This document shows, in pieces, positions 37,753 to 50,790 of a stretch of DNA of 64,000 bases. Numbering within the stretch: position 1 is the stretch's first letter; every line of letters starts with the position of its first letter. The notes under the pieces are model-generated. The model was not told where the DNA came from and did not search any database. It worked only from the letters and a program-made list of their open reading frames with translations. Source of the stretch: Casuarius casuarius (Eukaryota > Chordata > Aves > Casuariiformes > Casuariidae); contig PTFA01000024.1 of NCBI GenBank assembly GCA_003342895.1, positions 6,322,580 to 6,386,579 of the forward strand. The letters are read 5' to 3'. A program made the translations under genes and the position numbers.

Positions 37753-39564
37753 GTGTGCAGTCATTTCACAGAAGATAAATCACAAATTAGTAATTGCACT
37801 GTGCTGATAGCACAGTGTACTTCCTTGGATCTTCAGCATGAGAAATGAGATATACGCCTGCGGGACAGGCCCTGGGCTGCTTGTACTGCCTTTTATTGAG
37901 CTAGCCATGCCATTCAACAGCCTGCCTAAAAATGTTGCTTATCTATTTGTTTAATATTACTGTACATTTAAAGGCCAGAACCTTTAGAGGTATGAAAAAT
38001 ACGAAAGAACTGTGTTTTAATATGGTTTTATATATTTTTAGTTACATTCGGTTATATTTAAAGGCAATGTGGCATATACATAGTATACCTTGCGAGTAGT
38101 TTACTCAGAAGTTTACATTTTATTCTGAATAACTCATTGCCAGCATTGCCAGGTTGTTCCCTGAGCTAGCGTGAGTGCTCGGAGTGTGCTGACAGCCTGG
38201 TTAGCAGCCAGTCCTTGAGGAGGTGAGCTGATGTTCGTCCATCCCCTGCTCAGTCACCTGTCTGAGAGCCCTCCGTCTCCCGGAACAGGGGAGTGCCGTA
38301 TCTGATGCCTCCCAGAGAATCCTTCTGGGCTTCTCTCAGCTCACAGAAAGGCACAAAAATCTAGTCTTGCTTGTCCTAAAGAGGAAGACAAAAATAATTC
38401 GTTCCACATGTAGTTTCCCCTGAAAAAGCCCAATTAGAATCTGCAGCACCAGTGAAAGAGTTTGGTGGGTAACACAGAGACTTAATTAAAAGAAAATGAA
38501 ATGTCAGACTATACTGAAGATGGCTACGAATGAATGGAAAATAATTCAAGTCTCTGTTTTCTACAAGGCATTTTAATGCAGATTTTAAATCAGAAGAACG
38601 AGTCTTCTGGTTCGGCTAGAATTACACTCATATTACAAGTATCCAGAGGTAACTACAAAGGTTCAACAGGCCAAGCTAAGCACTTGGTAGCTCTAGGCAT
38701 TTAAAATGGATGAAAGTTTGGAAGGCACTTCCCTGAAGAAAGACAACTTTAAAAAAGCCTGCCACTGTGGCACATGATCCTCAAGCGTACTTGTCTTCTC
38801 TTCAGCATAAATCAGCCAAAAACCATGTTTGTAAATGGAAGTATAGAGCTACTTCAGGTCATAGTCTTTAAGTAGTCAAAATTACATCTGCACTCCTAGA
38901 ATCCAATTAAAGAAATTAGATTCCTCCCAAATAAAAGGTCTAAGGGACAGTGAGCGTTCCCATCCCTGCCAAACACTCTCTCGGAGAAAGGTATTACATC
39001 CATTCTAAAATACTCATTCTGAAAAAAGTGTAGAAAACTGCTGAAAGGAAGCAAGCTGGAAGGTATCCCTGATAATTATAGTGTTAAAGGGTCTTAAAAC
39101 CCTCGTGAAGCGGATTGCTGAAGTAGAACACTGGTAGAACTAAGTGGGAAATGCAACGGCTGCAAAGAAAGGTATTTGAGGTGGAAAAAATACAGTAAAA
39201 GTAAATGCTTTTCTGACTCAAGTGTTTAGAACTGTGATTATGATAAATGAGAAGTCAGAGGACTAACAAAATACTCGAGTGACAATATGGCAATGAAATA
39301 GTCACACTCTCTACTATGGTAACATTTACAGTAGTTTTAACATCCTTTAAAGTTTTTTATGGATCTTATGGCTTGGGCCTGTGATAGGTGATACTCTGAC
39401 ATTTGATGTGAATTGGGTAGGGCATATATACAATGAATTGTAAATGTAAAAAGTGACGAAGAGGCTGAAGTCTGTTGCCTTTCAATGCGTTTTAGCCTCC
39501 TAAGTCAGTGTGAATATAAGACACTTGAAAACGTTCCCCAGTGGCGCTTTCCCCACTTTGTTCG

Positions 39565-39705
39565 TCTCGTCAACTTGGACTATAAACCCTTTGGGGCTGG
39601 GACTGTAGCTTACTGGGTATAACATTTCACACAACGGAATTTTGATGCCTTTAGACTCCTCTAAATGTGACGGCAATATATATGATTTGAAAAGCAACTC
39701 TTCTA
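39565..39705 (+). mobile_element. Ancient SINE/LINE 3-prime tail relic
   Basis: The segment reads ACTATAAACCCTTTGGGGCTGG, then TTACTG, CACAACGG, GATGCCTTTAGACTCCTCTA and GCAATATATATGATT. In order these resemble the conserved tail common in old amniote repeats (TGTAAGCTCTTTGGGGCAGGG, CTAGCACAATGGGG, GGGGCCTCTAGG, GCAATACAAATAAT, as I recall it). The order and spacing of four matching blocks make chance unlikely. I cannot name the family with certainty. Confidence 0.55.
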
Positions 39706-42481
39706 TGATACTCAATACAAAAATGAATAGGCATCAGCAGAAGAAAAGAAATACATCAGAATATCAATAGGGATCACTGGATGACCAGTGGATTCCAATT
39801 TATTACATGATAAACCCTATGTTTTTAGGAATTTCTAGATAAAAGACAGGTATTACTCCACAAACTAATGTGCATTACATACCCCAAAGGCTTGATTTTC
39901 ATCTCCCTTACACCATGGCAAATTGGGAATACCTCAGAAAAAGGAATTATTTCAAAGTTAGGCAAAGGATCAACTTTGGAGCCTTTTAATTTGATACAGT
40001 ATCACCAACGATAATGTGTGAAAAAAAAATCCGTGAATACACAGAACTGTGTGTTCTGCCAAGTAGTGTTTTCTGGTGTTTGTAATATATAGCTCTGTGC
40101 TGTAATAGAAGAGGACAGCTTCCCAGCAGCATTAAAGCTGTCAGCAAAAGAGTTAGTCCTTCACATTTCTCTTTGTTTTGTCTCAGAATTCTCATTCGTT
40201 ACGTCATATGGCTTTTCCGTTCTCTCCCACCAGCCTTCAGGGGACCCAGACCTATACATCGCCCAGGTAATGTTCCCGGCGAGACACTGGGTTCCCTTAA
40301 ACACAGCTGCTTTCGGTGCTGATCAAGAGCGTTCAGTGTGCTGCAAGAGACGGCGAGCAAGTCCAAAGCCCCATGTTTTCACTCTGTGAGGGGTTTGATA
40401 GGTGTTAGCGGATTATCATTTTGACAACATTCACACGAGGTTATGCACACGCCTGGAGTCCTCGCCCAGAGGAGCCCAGCCATATGGGAAAGCGCCTCTG
40501 TGCATATGGGCTCGCACTATCCCAAGCGTGGCTTGTCTGGAAGTCATTTCTTGCATCACACCTGCCTCGGACAGGAGAAAAACAAATCAAACCACAGCAT
40601 CTTTGCAGGGAAAGCAAACACCCCATGACTGCTCAATGGAAAGTATGCTGAGTTCCTCGGACAGGCTAGTACAAAAAATAACTTCGGGAAAATGCAGTGG
40701 TTTTGAAAGGATCCTCATTATATTGTCTTCAGATTTGCAATTCTTTCTTGACTTTTGGCAAGTTTCGATGTAAAGGCCTGGAAAGATGCCAAAGGCTAAA
40801 CTCCAGACCTCAAGAATTCTGTGGGTTTAGCCCTGCAGAGCCTCTGTGGTCTCGAATATTGAAAGATGGGAGAAGGCGCTGTGTGCATTCGCCGTCCCTT
40901 TAATCTGCAAACTTTTTCTTAGGGAGGCAGAAGATGTTGCTGATTACAAGTATAGCATGGATATCTATTTTGTACCAATGCTACCATAAATTTTCTTGCT
41001 AGATACTACATGACCTAGAAGAAGAACCTACAACTCTCTCTACATGCAGCTGTGTAATTATTTAGGTTAGGCTGTGTGGACAGCAGGTGGAGAAGGACAG
41101 GAGGGGAAGGAAGGCCTTAGGAACAAAAAAGTGCCAGAATTCAGCTCTGCCCTATGGATCTTCAGTCTTTCATGTCCCAGGATACGGGGAATCAGGTGAA
41201 ATGAAGCTTCAGCAGCAAAGTCAATAACTGCAGAGCCTTACAGATGATGTCTGCACTGCAAGCCTGGTCTGCTATTGCTATCTGTGAGACTGGCGGATTT
41301 ACAGGAGTGGTTAAAGGGGACTGAGACCTATGGGGATACCAGCACTCCTGTGCCCAGGGGCACTGCCACACAGAAAGGGCTGCCCTGCCTCCAGCCCCAG
41401 GAGTCCTCCTGGAGCCGGATGCGGGCATGGAGAGCACAGCCAGGCTTTGTATGAGAACCTGCTCATCACTTCACCCCAGAATGGGTGGATTTAGCAGAAA
41501 CTGGCCTCACAGGATTAATGACTGCTATGTGCATACTATACCTATTGAACTAATTCCCATGTTATTAAAAAAGTAGTAAATTTCTTATGCTGTGATCCAT
41601 ATCATGAGCTATATGATATTGTACCCATGGATATGAAGCAACTGCTTTCTCCAGGGCTGGTGTTGTCTTGGGTTGCTCTGAAGTTTTGATCAGGAATGCT
41701 GGTGTGGTAAATCAGGGATATAATAGGTCCTCTGTGAGGCAGCCCTCAAATATTTCTCTTAAAAGCTCATCTCACCATGGTCGTAATCACCTAATAATCT
41801 TAACACATGCTACTTTGAGAATGTAGAGTATGTTTTATGATATTTGCTTCAGCAGACACCTTCCTTAATGGAGCTATTTTGTGACCAGCCATCTGAAAAA
41901 AAAAAATTCTTATTCAAAACTATAGAGTACATAACTTCCTAATGCAACATTTTTGTTTTCATTTAAAACTGCCCTAAGTAGAAGAAAGGTTACATGAGTA
42001 AGTAGGAAAGAGGTGGCTCAGTGGGAAAGTTGGAACACTTTTGATATGTCTAAGTTATTTTCCATGTCCAGATTCTTTTCCACAATATCATTTTGATTTT
42101 TTTCCAAGAGCATGTTAAAAGAACGACAATTTTGTGGTTAGAGCATAAAATCATGAACGAATTCTCAATGGGAATCTGTGGATAGGCTGTAAGTTGGGAA
42201 AGAAACATTTATATCCCTGTACTAGCAGGTGTAATCCCACAGGCTCTTTGCACTTACCAGTACTGTTTAGTATTCAGCTACATATATACATCTGGCACGA
42301 ACATATTAATATAGTGAGTTCATACGTGTACAGAAGATATCATATCGGTCCTGTTGCACGGTGGAGGTATAGTAGCTGTGCACTTCAGTGCGGTTAGTGG
42401 GTGACCGGGTCTAGGCTACCTGAGCACAAACATGTAATGGATATTCGGAGCTCTTAGACTTTATTTAGTTAGCAACCTAAA

Positions 42482-42545
42482 TATAATGAGCCAAATTCAT
42501 TTGGAAGTCAAAGGACACCTAAAGCGGGTGCAACTCTCCCTTCCA
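42482..42545. mobile_element. Possible ancient repeat fragment
   Basis: GAGCCAAATTCATTTGG, then AGTCAAAGGACACC and GCGGGTGCAACTC, resemble the same palindromic repeat class. Weak on its own. Confidence 0.25.
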
Positions 42546-43496
42546 GACAGCTTCCTCCAGCCCAGCGGTCGCTCAGCTAGGTCGAGAAAGACCACGCACG
42601 AGTAGACCAGGGCACACGTTCCCCAGACTCTCCTGGCTTATGTAAAATCATAAGCTGCAGCGTTGCGTGCATATACGGAGGAGTAATGCCTAGTACTTAA
42701 CCCCCAGCGCTCCTTGCCTTTTGTGCTTTGATGTCACCACTTTTAAAAAACTTCTATAAAAATTTCAGTAATTTTTACTGCTGAAGTTTTTCAAACTGCT
42801 CCCTTTTTCTTCCCCTGGGACTCGTCCAATAAAAATATGGCAAACAGAAATCTAGACAGTCACCCGTATTTGACATACAACAGCACACTGGAGAGCTGAA
42901 ATGGGTGTCAAAGCCAGCTTCAGGAAGGCCGAGAGCAGCCCCGATAACGTTGTAGGTTCCTCAGAGTGAAATCTCATCCTTGCTGAGGACCCGTCTCCAT
43001 TTCTGGAGGTGGGACGAGAGGTGTGCAGGCCCCGATGGCCACGGCACACAGTGCAGTCAGAGCGGGGGGTGTCTCGCCATGGACCTGGAGGCAGCAGAGC
43101 CGAGGGGCAGCAACGGGCCCCATGGACAAAACGGCCCCCGGGCCAGATGTCCCCTCCTGGGTGTGGAAGTATAAATGTAAAGATGAATAGCCCTGAACAA
43201 GGTAAAATACTAGGAAATCCCTCAGAGACGATCCATGACGGAGCCCTGTGGTGAGGATCCCTTTGGTGGCTAGAAGCAGTGGGGATGGTGTCACCAAGAG
43301 AGCTGCTGGGTGAGGTGAAGTGACCTGCCAGTCCATGGTAAACGGCATCCCCCCGAGTCACTGTGAAAGCGGCCTCTGCCACCCAGGAATGTGTGTGTTT
43401 TAGGGATGAAAATCCTCTCCTAAATCCTACTTATCCAATGGCTGCACAATAGCTTCCTGCACACTGTGAAAAACAAAAATAAGCAAATATATGCAT

Positions 43497-43562
43497 TGAC
43501 TTTGGACTGAACTCTGCTGCCCTCCTATTTCTGGAGAGCGGCCTAATGCCAGAGAAATCCCA
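43497..43562. mobile_element. Possible ancient repeat fragment
   Basis: GGACTGAACTCTGCTGCCCTC and GAAATCCCATTCACTGGGAT resemble blocks of the same class of old amniote repeats as at 25525 and 33285. Short and diverged. Confidence 0.3.
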
Positions 43563-44447
43563 TTCACTGGGATAAAGAAGATGCCAAAACAGACCGCTCC
43601 CCTGGTTTTGCTCTTTTAAAGCAGAGTTGTTCCAAGGAGCGTTTTCCTGGGGCGGGCACTACGGCAGCACCTTAGGCTGCCAGTCTTGTTCCCATGGGAG
43701 CTCCCAGAGGGTCATCCTAATTCATTAAGCAAAATCCATTTAGAAAGTCATTATAAAACTCCCCTGAGCTATGGATATTTATGGATATTTCATGAAAACA
43801 TGAAACCACAGCTCCTGTTTACTGAAGCTTCCTCTAGCTACTCTTAACTCCATTTTTCGGACTGCACCCCTCTGCCATGGCTAGTTGCAGTGCTGTTTAT
43901 GGGGCCGTCTGCACCGTGTGCTGTGGGTAGGGGTAGCAACACTTCATGGCCTCATACACAGTGGATGGCTGCATAAATCACCGTTTTCTACTGAATTGAA
44001 CCCGAGTGACTACCATACCCAAATGACCACGTATAACATAATTCTTAGGGACGATTCCACCAGTGTGGTTTGAATAATATAAGAAACTGCAAATGGCTTT
44101 GGAAATTGCTGATATCATTCTCCTCCCCCGCTCCCCAAGTTGTTCTGTGCTAGCCGAGAAACTGCAAAAATCCCTTACTGTGGCAGTTCCTGAGTTTTAT
44201 TGCTTTTCAGTTCCAGTTGTTCAATGGAAATAAGAGAAATGGAAATTGATTCACAAACCAGAACTAATCTGAGGATTCTTCTATTTTTTATTCTGAGGTT
44301 TTGATGTTTTGTGTAATTGCATGTGTTCTGGAGTTTAATATTGAGTTGTTCTGAATCGCACAAACAGCACAGCATAGAGTTGGTTTTGTGCTCTTTGCAT
44401 ATTATGCCTGTGCATTTGCCTCTGTAGGCCGCTGTAATTTTCTGTTC

Positions 44448-44463
44448 AAAAAAAAAAAAAAAA
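44448..44463. repeat. Homopolymer run of 16 A
   Basis: Sixteen A followed by GAAAATTAAAT. No retro-pseudogene was recognised to its left and no target-site duplication is visible. Confidence 0.95.
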
Positions 44464-47019
44464 GAAAATTAAATCTCGTGATATTTAGAACCAAATTTCT
44501 GCAAGTTCTTCTGTAAGTGGTTTTGATCTGACTTCTAAAATTGCAATCCCTGTTTTGCTTGTCCACAAGTTTATGTGCAAACTGTTTTTTTCCATCTGTG
44601 GTCTCAGAGGTGTGCACGCCAGCTACGTTAGCACATACTCACACAGTCAAGCAGAGGACTTGTTTCCCCACCTGATTCTCACAGGAATTCAATGTGCAGG
44701 TACAAATCAGAGGTCTAGATGCAAAAACCATGTGATAAAGTCTTTTCCATGAAATACCGTAGTTATAAAAATGCCACTGTTGCTTAAGAGCCTTTATGTT
44801 TAGTGTACACTGGTCACAGCATCCTTTCTGAAAAGTACTCATTTGAGAGGGACACACACATTACCGGTTATGATAGATATGAGTTCTGTCCAGAGTGGAA
44901 TATGATGACACCATTGTATTCAGTTTCAAGAGTTTTCCCCTACATACAAAATCTACCCTTAGCTAGTGAAAGGCATATGCAATATGCATGTCTATTTTAA
45001 GATCTTAAGAGAGGCTTAAGCAATGCATATGTTCCCTGCACGAGAGAAAACCTCTCTTTTAGCAAAAAGAGACTGTGCTTAGGAATAATGTGCTTAGGAC
45101 TGTTCTGGAATAATAAGATTGGTGGAAAATAGCAATAGGATATCTAAAAGGTGAAGTGGAAAGAAAGAAGCTTTTGCTTAAGAAATTTAAACAGAGAATT
45201 TGAGGCCAGATTTCTCTGGACTTGCAGCCTCTCACACTGCTCTAATTTGAGAAGGGAATGAGAAATGAAAATTAATATTTTACTTGAGGAAAGAGTGCAG
45301 AAGATGTCCTGAAATGAACTGTTTAAAAGGCTTTCTGTCAATTACCCATGGACTGAAAACTAATCTCAGAAACTGTTTTCCTTATGTCCAGTAATTAAAG
45401 CTGAGTTCTTGTTTTTCAGAGAGAGCTACCTCTCCAAGTGGAAATGTCAGGGCTTTTCCAGAGACATTTGTGGACATGTAGAGAAGATCTTTGAAATATT
45501 ATAAAATTCTTACTTCTCTTTCCTTAGCTTCTTGTGCGGTAAGCAGCACCAATGCCTCTGACTTCCATTATGGACAAGATCCAAGAACATCCATGTATCA
45601 ACTTGTCATAGTTTCAAGAATTGTATTTTTTGTCTACTACAGGATCTTGGTTCCTCTGAAAAAAACCATACTGTTTAAAGATCCAGCATTCAGTAGCCTG
45701 ATGCTGGTGAATTATATATTGTAGTTCAAGAAAATGTATGATGAATGAGAACAGTAAAGGGAGTATCCATCAAAGCCACATGGACATGTGCATCCTTCCA
45801 AATATAATTCCACTCCAAACTAAGCAAGGATTAACTAAAGATGTTTTGGAACCACAAAATGTTATTTTTAAAAGGTAGCTAGTGATTGAGATAGATTAAG
45901 ACTAAACATGGCTGGGATTGGCCAAAACCACGAGAAGCTTAACTTGTTCACATATTTATGGCTGGAGCAGAATTCAAGGGCCTTCAGGATTCCAAGGTCT
46001 GAAATCCTCTGGCATATTTTGCAGGAGGATGACAGGCTGTTGGGTTTGCTCTGCTATGTTGTTTTTCTAATGGAATTGTCCTTTGTAAAACTTGCTCCTT
46101 CTCGCCCCTTCCTCCCTCCCACACACAGTAGCAGATCAGTTTAACAGTCCTTACGTTGCCCAATGCTTTTTAAAAAGCAAGATTGATTCAGAGGAGAGAC
46201 GCTCCACAATCTTGTGATCCAGGTCACATTCAGCAATCCTACCTCACGTTCCTGGGGACATGGGATGCCAGGGGTGTCTTTCCATGGGAGTTTATTGCCT
46301 CGTGAAGGATTGGAAGAGCAAATGAGAATGAGCATACACGTGTGGACTTGTGTGAATGAGGAGATTTATGGGAGCCGGGGTTGTATATTTCTTCTTAAAC
46401 CAAAGTGAAGAGCCTCTTAGTTTATCCCAGTGGGATCCACTGTTTATTTATTTGAATTGCTTTCCGGTTGTGTCTATTTTAAGTGTGACAATGTGATCTT
46501 TTCACATTAAAAGCAACGATGCCAAATGGACAGCTTTGATGAACTCCGAGACCCAGACCCCAAATAACATTTATTCCATTTATCTCTATCAGTTGCTGAA
46601 TCCATGCCACATTTCATTGAAAGGCCTGAGAAAATTGGTAATGCCTATAAATGAATCTGAAATCATCACAAACAAGCCTTTCTTAAATATAGGACAGCTG
46701 GGGCTACGAGACTGCACCGAAGGTGGGAATTTCCAGAAATTTTCCTGCTGTTACTCTGGTTTCACTTCAGTGGATCGATGTTGATCCACCTGGGCTGGCA
46801 TCTTTATAGGACACAGGTCATTCAAAACTCCTGACATCACTTACTCTTGGCAAAAATGCATTGAACAATTTTGGCTGAGGTTTTATGTGATCAAGGTGTG
46901 AAGTGTTAACTTCATGTAGTGTAGTATTAAAAGTCATCTAAAAGTCTGAAAAACAAACCAGCCATATATACATATACGTATTTATATATATGGAGAGAGA
47001 GATAAGAATAATACCTTAC

Positions 47020-47074
47020 CACTCCCTTCGCTGGCTAAAATGGAGTGATCCAACCATCCGCAATTACTCAGTGA
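47020..47074 (-). CDS. Possible 55-base exon, coding status unclear
   Basis: A strong acceptor (CTAGTTCTTGTTCTCAG) and a good donor (GTAAGGTATT) bound 55 bases on the minus strand. Only one of the three frames is open, giving 18 codons plus one base (phase 0 in, phase 1 out). The peptide includes CGWLDHSILASEGS. Its exit phase also matches the exon at 34774-34925, so it competes with 50374-50440 as the upstream partner. It may equally be an exon of a non-coding transcript or a chance pair of sites. Confidence 0.22.
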
Positions 47075-48114
47075 CTGAGAACAAGAACTAGATCCAGCTT
47101 CACTGGCAAAAGCAATAATAAAAATAATAACTTTGAATGTTTTTATTCAGCTGGTGATTTTAAATGATAGTGTTCTTGCAAATGCAGGGGTGCTGTATGA
47201 TAGAAGAAGTATTTATATACGTTGTCTAACCACAATACTGGAACTGCTTTAAATTTGACTTTCCTCATTCTTTGTTCATATATGCTGACTCCATATTATG
47301 ATAACTGTGAGAAGGTTTCTCAAGGGACTGGAATGCTTCCAGCACAGCATGTTCTGCTGATGTGGTGGATATCATTTTACCAAAAACAAGGGGAAAAAGT
47401 ATATGCTGTTACTGTAGTTAATTTATTTGATTTCCAAGGACATTGAAAGAATAGTTTAATTACAGCAGATGAAATATGAAGGGAAATATCTGAAAACAGA
47501 AGATTCTTTCCTTTCCACTAATGGAAGGAGAGATTGTGACTAAACATCCATGGCTAATATAGAAGAGGGGGAGGTGTACAAAGTTTTTCTTGTATCTTAC
47601 AAGGAAAAAATGGCAGAAATCAAAGTTCATGTGTACTCTGAAAGGTTAGCTGCTTCCACCAAAGGGAGAAGAAGTAAGAGGGAAAGAGAGGTATTAGTCT
47701 TATTCTTGACTCTCACTACCTACTGGTGGGCAGAACGGCCTTTGCAAAATGAGAGGGCATTCAAGGCCTTTCTCAACAAGTTGCATCAGCCTCCATTCCT
47801 CAGGTTCAGCAGACTGGCATTAGATTTTTGGTTCATGTAAATAGAGAAGGTAGCAATCAGAGTTCAGAAAAAATGCTGGGAAAAATTAGATTAGAAGTTT
47901 ACCGGAATTGGGAGATACATCACTGAGTTGTAATGTTTACATACAGGTTGGAAAAACTGGCATCAGGACGAGCTTGGGTATAATGTATGCCCTGCAACAT
48001 ATGCAACATATGAAATACGAGTAGAATATCTTGTGTAGATTATCCCCTGGCTTTCAAGGGAATACAGCTTGATAGTGTAGCAATTCCTGCCTATCTCTGA
48101 AAACATTAGTATTG

Positions 48115-48835
48115 GAAAGGAACGCACCAACGCTGACCCCACTTCTCTGGGGTCTGCATCGTATCACTGCCCTCGTGCCTGGCTGGGCTCCGTCCCACAA
48201 CCCTGCACCCTTCTGCTCTCAGTCCATGGTAAAGTTGTTGCAGATGCCTCACACCATCAGGGTGAGAAATAGACTTCTAACCTCTAGCTTAAATATCTGC
48301 AAGTCTACTGTCTCCCCATTAATCCTCCCGTCAGCATTATTCTACACCTTAAATAGCTCCTTGGGAATCACGTGCAGCTCTTCCCAGTGGTTTCGTATGG
48401 CCCACACTGCCATTCACCCTTCTTATTCCTTGTCACGCTTCAGACTTCATCTGTGAGGCCACGATCTCTAGATGTTCTCACGTGGGACTGGTTCGCCATG
48501 ACCCTATGCTTTGGTTCGCCCTTTTCTGCCCCGGTCTGGTCTGAATTCATCTTTCTTGATCAGGTGTGGACATAACTGTAGCCCTCTCCACTGGATACCT
48601 AGCACTACTGAATGTCCCCTGCTTGCTGCAATCTAGATCCACAATTGCTTTCTTGTATTTCGTATCTAATTATGTCTGGCAGGCAATGAAGCTTTGTTTC
48701 TCCTCCAAATATTTTTTCCATTGATCATTAAAGTAGCTTTGTTCAAGCCAACATATCTATTGTGCTTGTCAACCTTTCCTTAGGGCAGGCGCTGCCCACT
48801 TTCATGCTTTGTAAAACACCAAATGTATTTTGGCA
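48115..48835 (+). mobile_element. Possible ancient interspersed repeat with conserved tail
   Basis: The right end (about 48770-48835) reads CCTTAGGGCAGGCGCTGCC, then CTTTGTAAAACACC and AAATGTATTTTGG. This resembles the tail type seen at 39565 and 56488. The body to the left is pyrimidine-rich with words such as CTTCAGACTTCATCTGTGAGG that I associate with the same class of old elements. An open frame of 114 codons at 48112-48456 is probably incidental. The left boundary is uncertain. Confidence 0.35.
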
Positions 48836-50373
48836 TGAAACAAAGATGTTAATAATGATGTATAAATTCAGATGTGCTAATTAGTTTGTGAGTAACGCAT
48901 TCCAACACCAGTGCATGAGCTGAAAGAAATCCAGATTACAGTCACAAGGAGGAGTCTCAATTACTCTAGTCTTAGCATGTGTAACTATAACACCATCAGG
49001 CACAGAGTTGTCCAATACTTCAAAAAAGTCAGTGTAAAAATTTAAGAAAACCGAAGATATTTCTATATTTAGAAGAAAGCACATGTTTTAAATTGACCAG
49101 TTGGGGTTCTGGGGAGCTACTGAGTTCCCCAAAAGACCCCTCCCTTTGACAAAATGCTTTATCTGTGATGCCAAACCTGTATCTAGCAAGCATAGGGACA
49201 AGGAAACCTTCCCTTTTTATTTTGCTAAATCTTTGCAGTACAGCTGGAAGAGTAAACGGACATTTAGCTCGTGCCCTAAGTATTATAGTAATAAATGCCT
49301 TGGCAATACCACAGCTAGACAAACAGATTAAAATAATGAGTGGTACAGAGACTGCTGCGCAACACTTCTTCCCATTAAAAAGCGCTGCTTTCATTTGCTT
49401 ATCACTTTGCCAAGCAATTCAAGCTGAAATGTTAAGTGTCTGCTATGAGGTTGGTTTTTCTGGGAAAAACTCTGCTAGAATGGAAACATTTATGAGAATG
49501 AAATTACGAGATGGGAGAGGGAGGGAGAATCAGCTGCTTGTCCACATTAAAAAAAGTTACTCCAGACATTTCACTCAGTTGTCATTGCACTCTGGAAACT
49601 AGGTTTTATAACCAGGCCAAAATAGCATTATTTGATATTAAAGGTGTTTGTTTAGAGATGAATTCCAAGATTATGCTTTTAGCTCAAATTCAAAACTAGA
49701 AGGACTGTTTTTCTGCCACAGCCATCCCTATCTGCTGTCTTAGTCAGATCCTTATTACTCCAGAAGGATTTGGATATACCTAAGTCTTGAGATAATTACT
49801 ACTTTGAGATTAAATCTGTGACAGCAGTTACTTCCATAAAGCCTGAACGTTAGTTTCAACTTGTTCTCATATTTGAACCTGGCCAAAACTATTCCCCAAA
49901 ACCCCAAATCCGAACAATGCCTTTCAGGTCTCTGTTTAGTCAAAATGGAATAGGTTAGTTTAAGAAAATTTTATTACTGATGAAAAATCAAATGGTAATG
50001 TTTACTCCAGTTGCAAATGAAAGGATACACGAAGCTCAGGCTTAAGGATCTGGAACAGTACTGTGCTGTCAGCGATGGATCCATCCGTCAGCACAGCACC
50101 TTGAGGGGAAAATGTATTGGTTGCTCAAGCGATGCAGAGTAGAGGAATTTGTCCTGTTGGTCTCGACATTCATCACGCGCAGCATAGCCAAAACTCTCCA
50201 ACGAAAGCCACAGCAGGCTGGAGAAGGATTGCTTGCTGGCTCAGAAGGCAGAAACTGGGCAACCCGGGGCTCCCTGGAGACACTGCGTCTGCTCTGCCAC
50301 AGCACAGCACGCCGAGCGGCGCAGGGCATTCACTTTTGGCTGTTCCTCAACCTTTGCAAGCTGGTGAACTCAC
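48836..50373. other. No supported gene
   Basis: Open frames of up to 145 codons (49165-49602) have no splice context. 50040-50340 is somewhat G+C-richer and leads into the CpG island at 50505. Confidence 0.5.
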
Positions 50374-50440
50374 ATGGCAAGTGTTGTTTTTTTTTTTCCT
50401 TTAACACATGATTGAGCTCTTTCCCAGAAAAGTTTCCCAT
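50374..50440 (-). CDS. Possible first coding exon of the leftward membrane-protein model
   Basis: On the minus strand an ATG at 50440 opens 22 codons plus one base, ending at a donor with GTGAGT just below 50374. The exon leaves in phase 1, matching the phase-1 entry of the exon at 34774-34925. It lies immediately downstream, in the minus direction, of the CpG island at 50505-50790, where a promoter and 5-prime untranslated sequence would be expected. The peptide starts MGNFSGKEL and is lysine-rich near its end. A glycine at position 2 could be compatible with myristoylation, but that is speculative. The same frame stays open upstream through the G+C-rich island, so the true start is uncertain. 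The 15-kb intron implied by this model is ordinary for a vertebrate gene. The whole assignment is an inference. Confidence 0.2.
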
Positions 50441-50504
50441 GAACTCCCGCTTGAGCAGGCACTGCAAATTTGGGGCAAATTGGGTTATTACTACTACCAC
50501 AGTA

Positions 50505-50790
50505 GTATTCACGCCCTGGAATGAGCTGCAGCCCCCGCCGCGCCAGGCCCCAGAGGTGACTGCAGCCCCGAGGGGTGGCACCTTCCTCGGGGTCCCGCCA
50601 CAGCCCCGGCCCCAGCGGGGTCCACGCGCCGGTTCCAGCCCCGGTGTTTCTGCGCCGCCCTCGGAGGGGGCTCGCGCCGCCTTTCCCGGGCGCTGCTGGG
50701 GGGCGCAGCTGCAGCGGGGGCCCCGTGCCCGACGGCCAGGGACGCGCGGCCGGGACGCGCCGGGGGACCCGCCGGCGGGGATGAATATCT
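50505..50790. promoter_or_regulatory. CpG island, likely promoter
   Basis: About 285 bases are extremely G+C- and CpG-rich (GACGCGCGGCCGGGACGCGCC, CCGCCGGCGGGG), with sharp edges into A+T-rich DNA on both sides. This is the strongest island in the window. Minus-strand frames stay open for about 600 bases across it, which high G+C favours by chance. On the left a minus-strand ATG and a GTGAGT donor follow at 50440 and 50374. On the right a plus-strand donor-like ATAAG/GTAAGA occurs near 50960. A bidirectional promoter is therefore possible. I favour the leftward direction because the best coding-exon candidates lie there. Confidence 0.65.

Larger units (their letters stand above)
37753..43496. 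other. No supported gene; scattered repeat relics
   Basis: Apart from the repeat tail at 39565 and the fragment at 42482, this is unique sequence, with a G+C-richer interval at 42900-43330. That interval holds a 176-codon minus-strand frame (42852-43382) with overlapping open frames on the other strand, which suggests composition and not coding. Confidence 0.5.
43563..48114. other. No supported gene apart from the possible exon at 47020
   Basis: A+T-rich unique DNA with the A run at 44448. No further splice-bounded open segment was convincing. Confidence 0.5.

Noticed and set aside
42852..43382. 176-codon minus-strand open frame
   Set aside because: It lies in a G+C-rich stretch with open frames on both strands. 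There is no recognisable domain, splice context or codon pattern.
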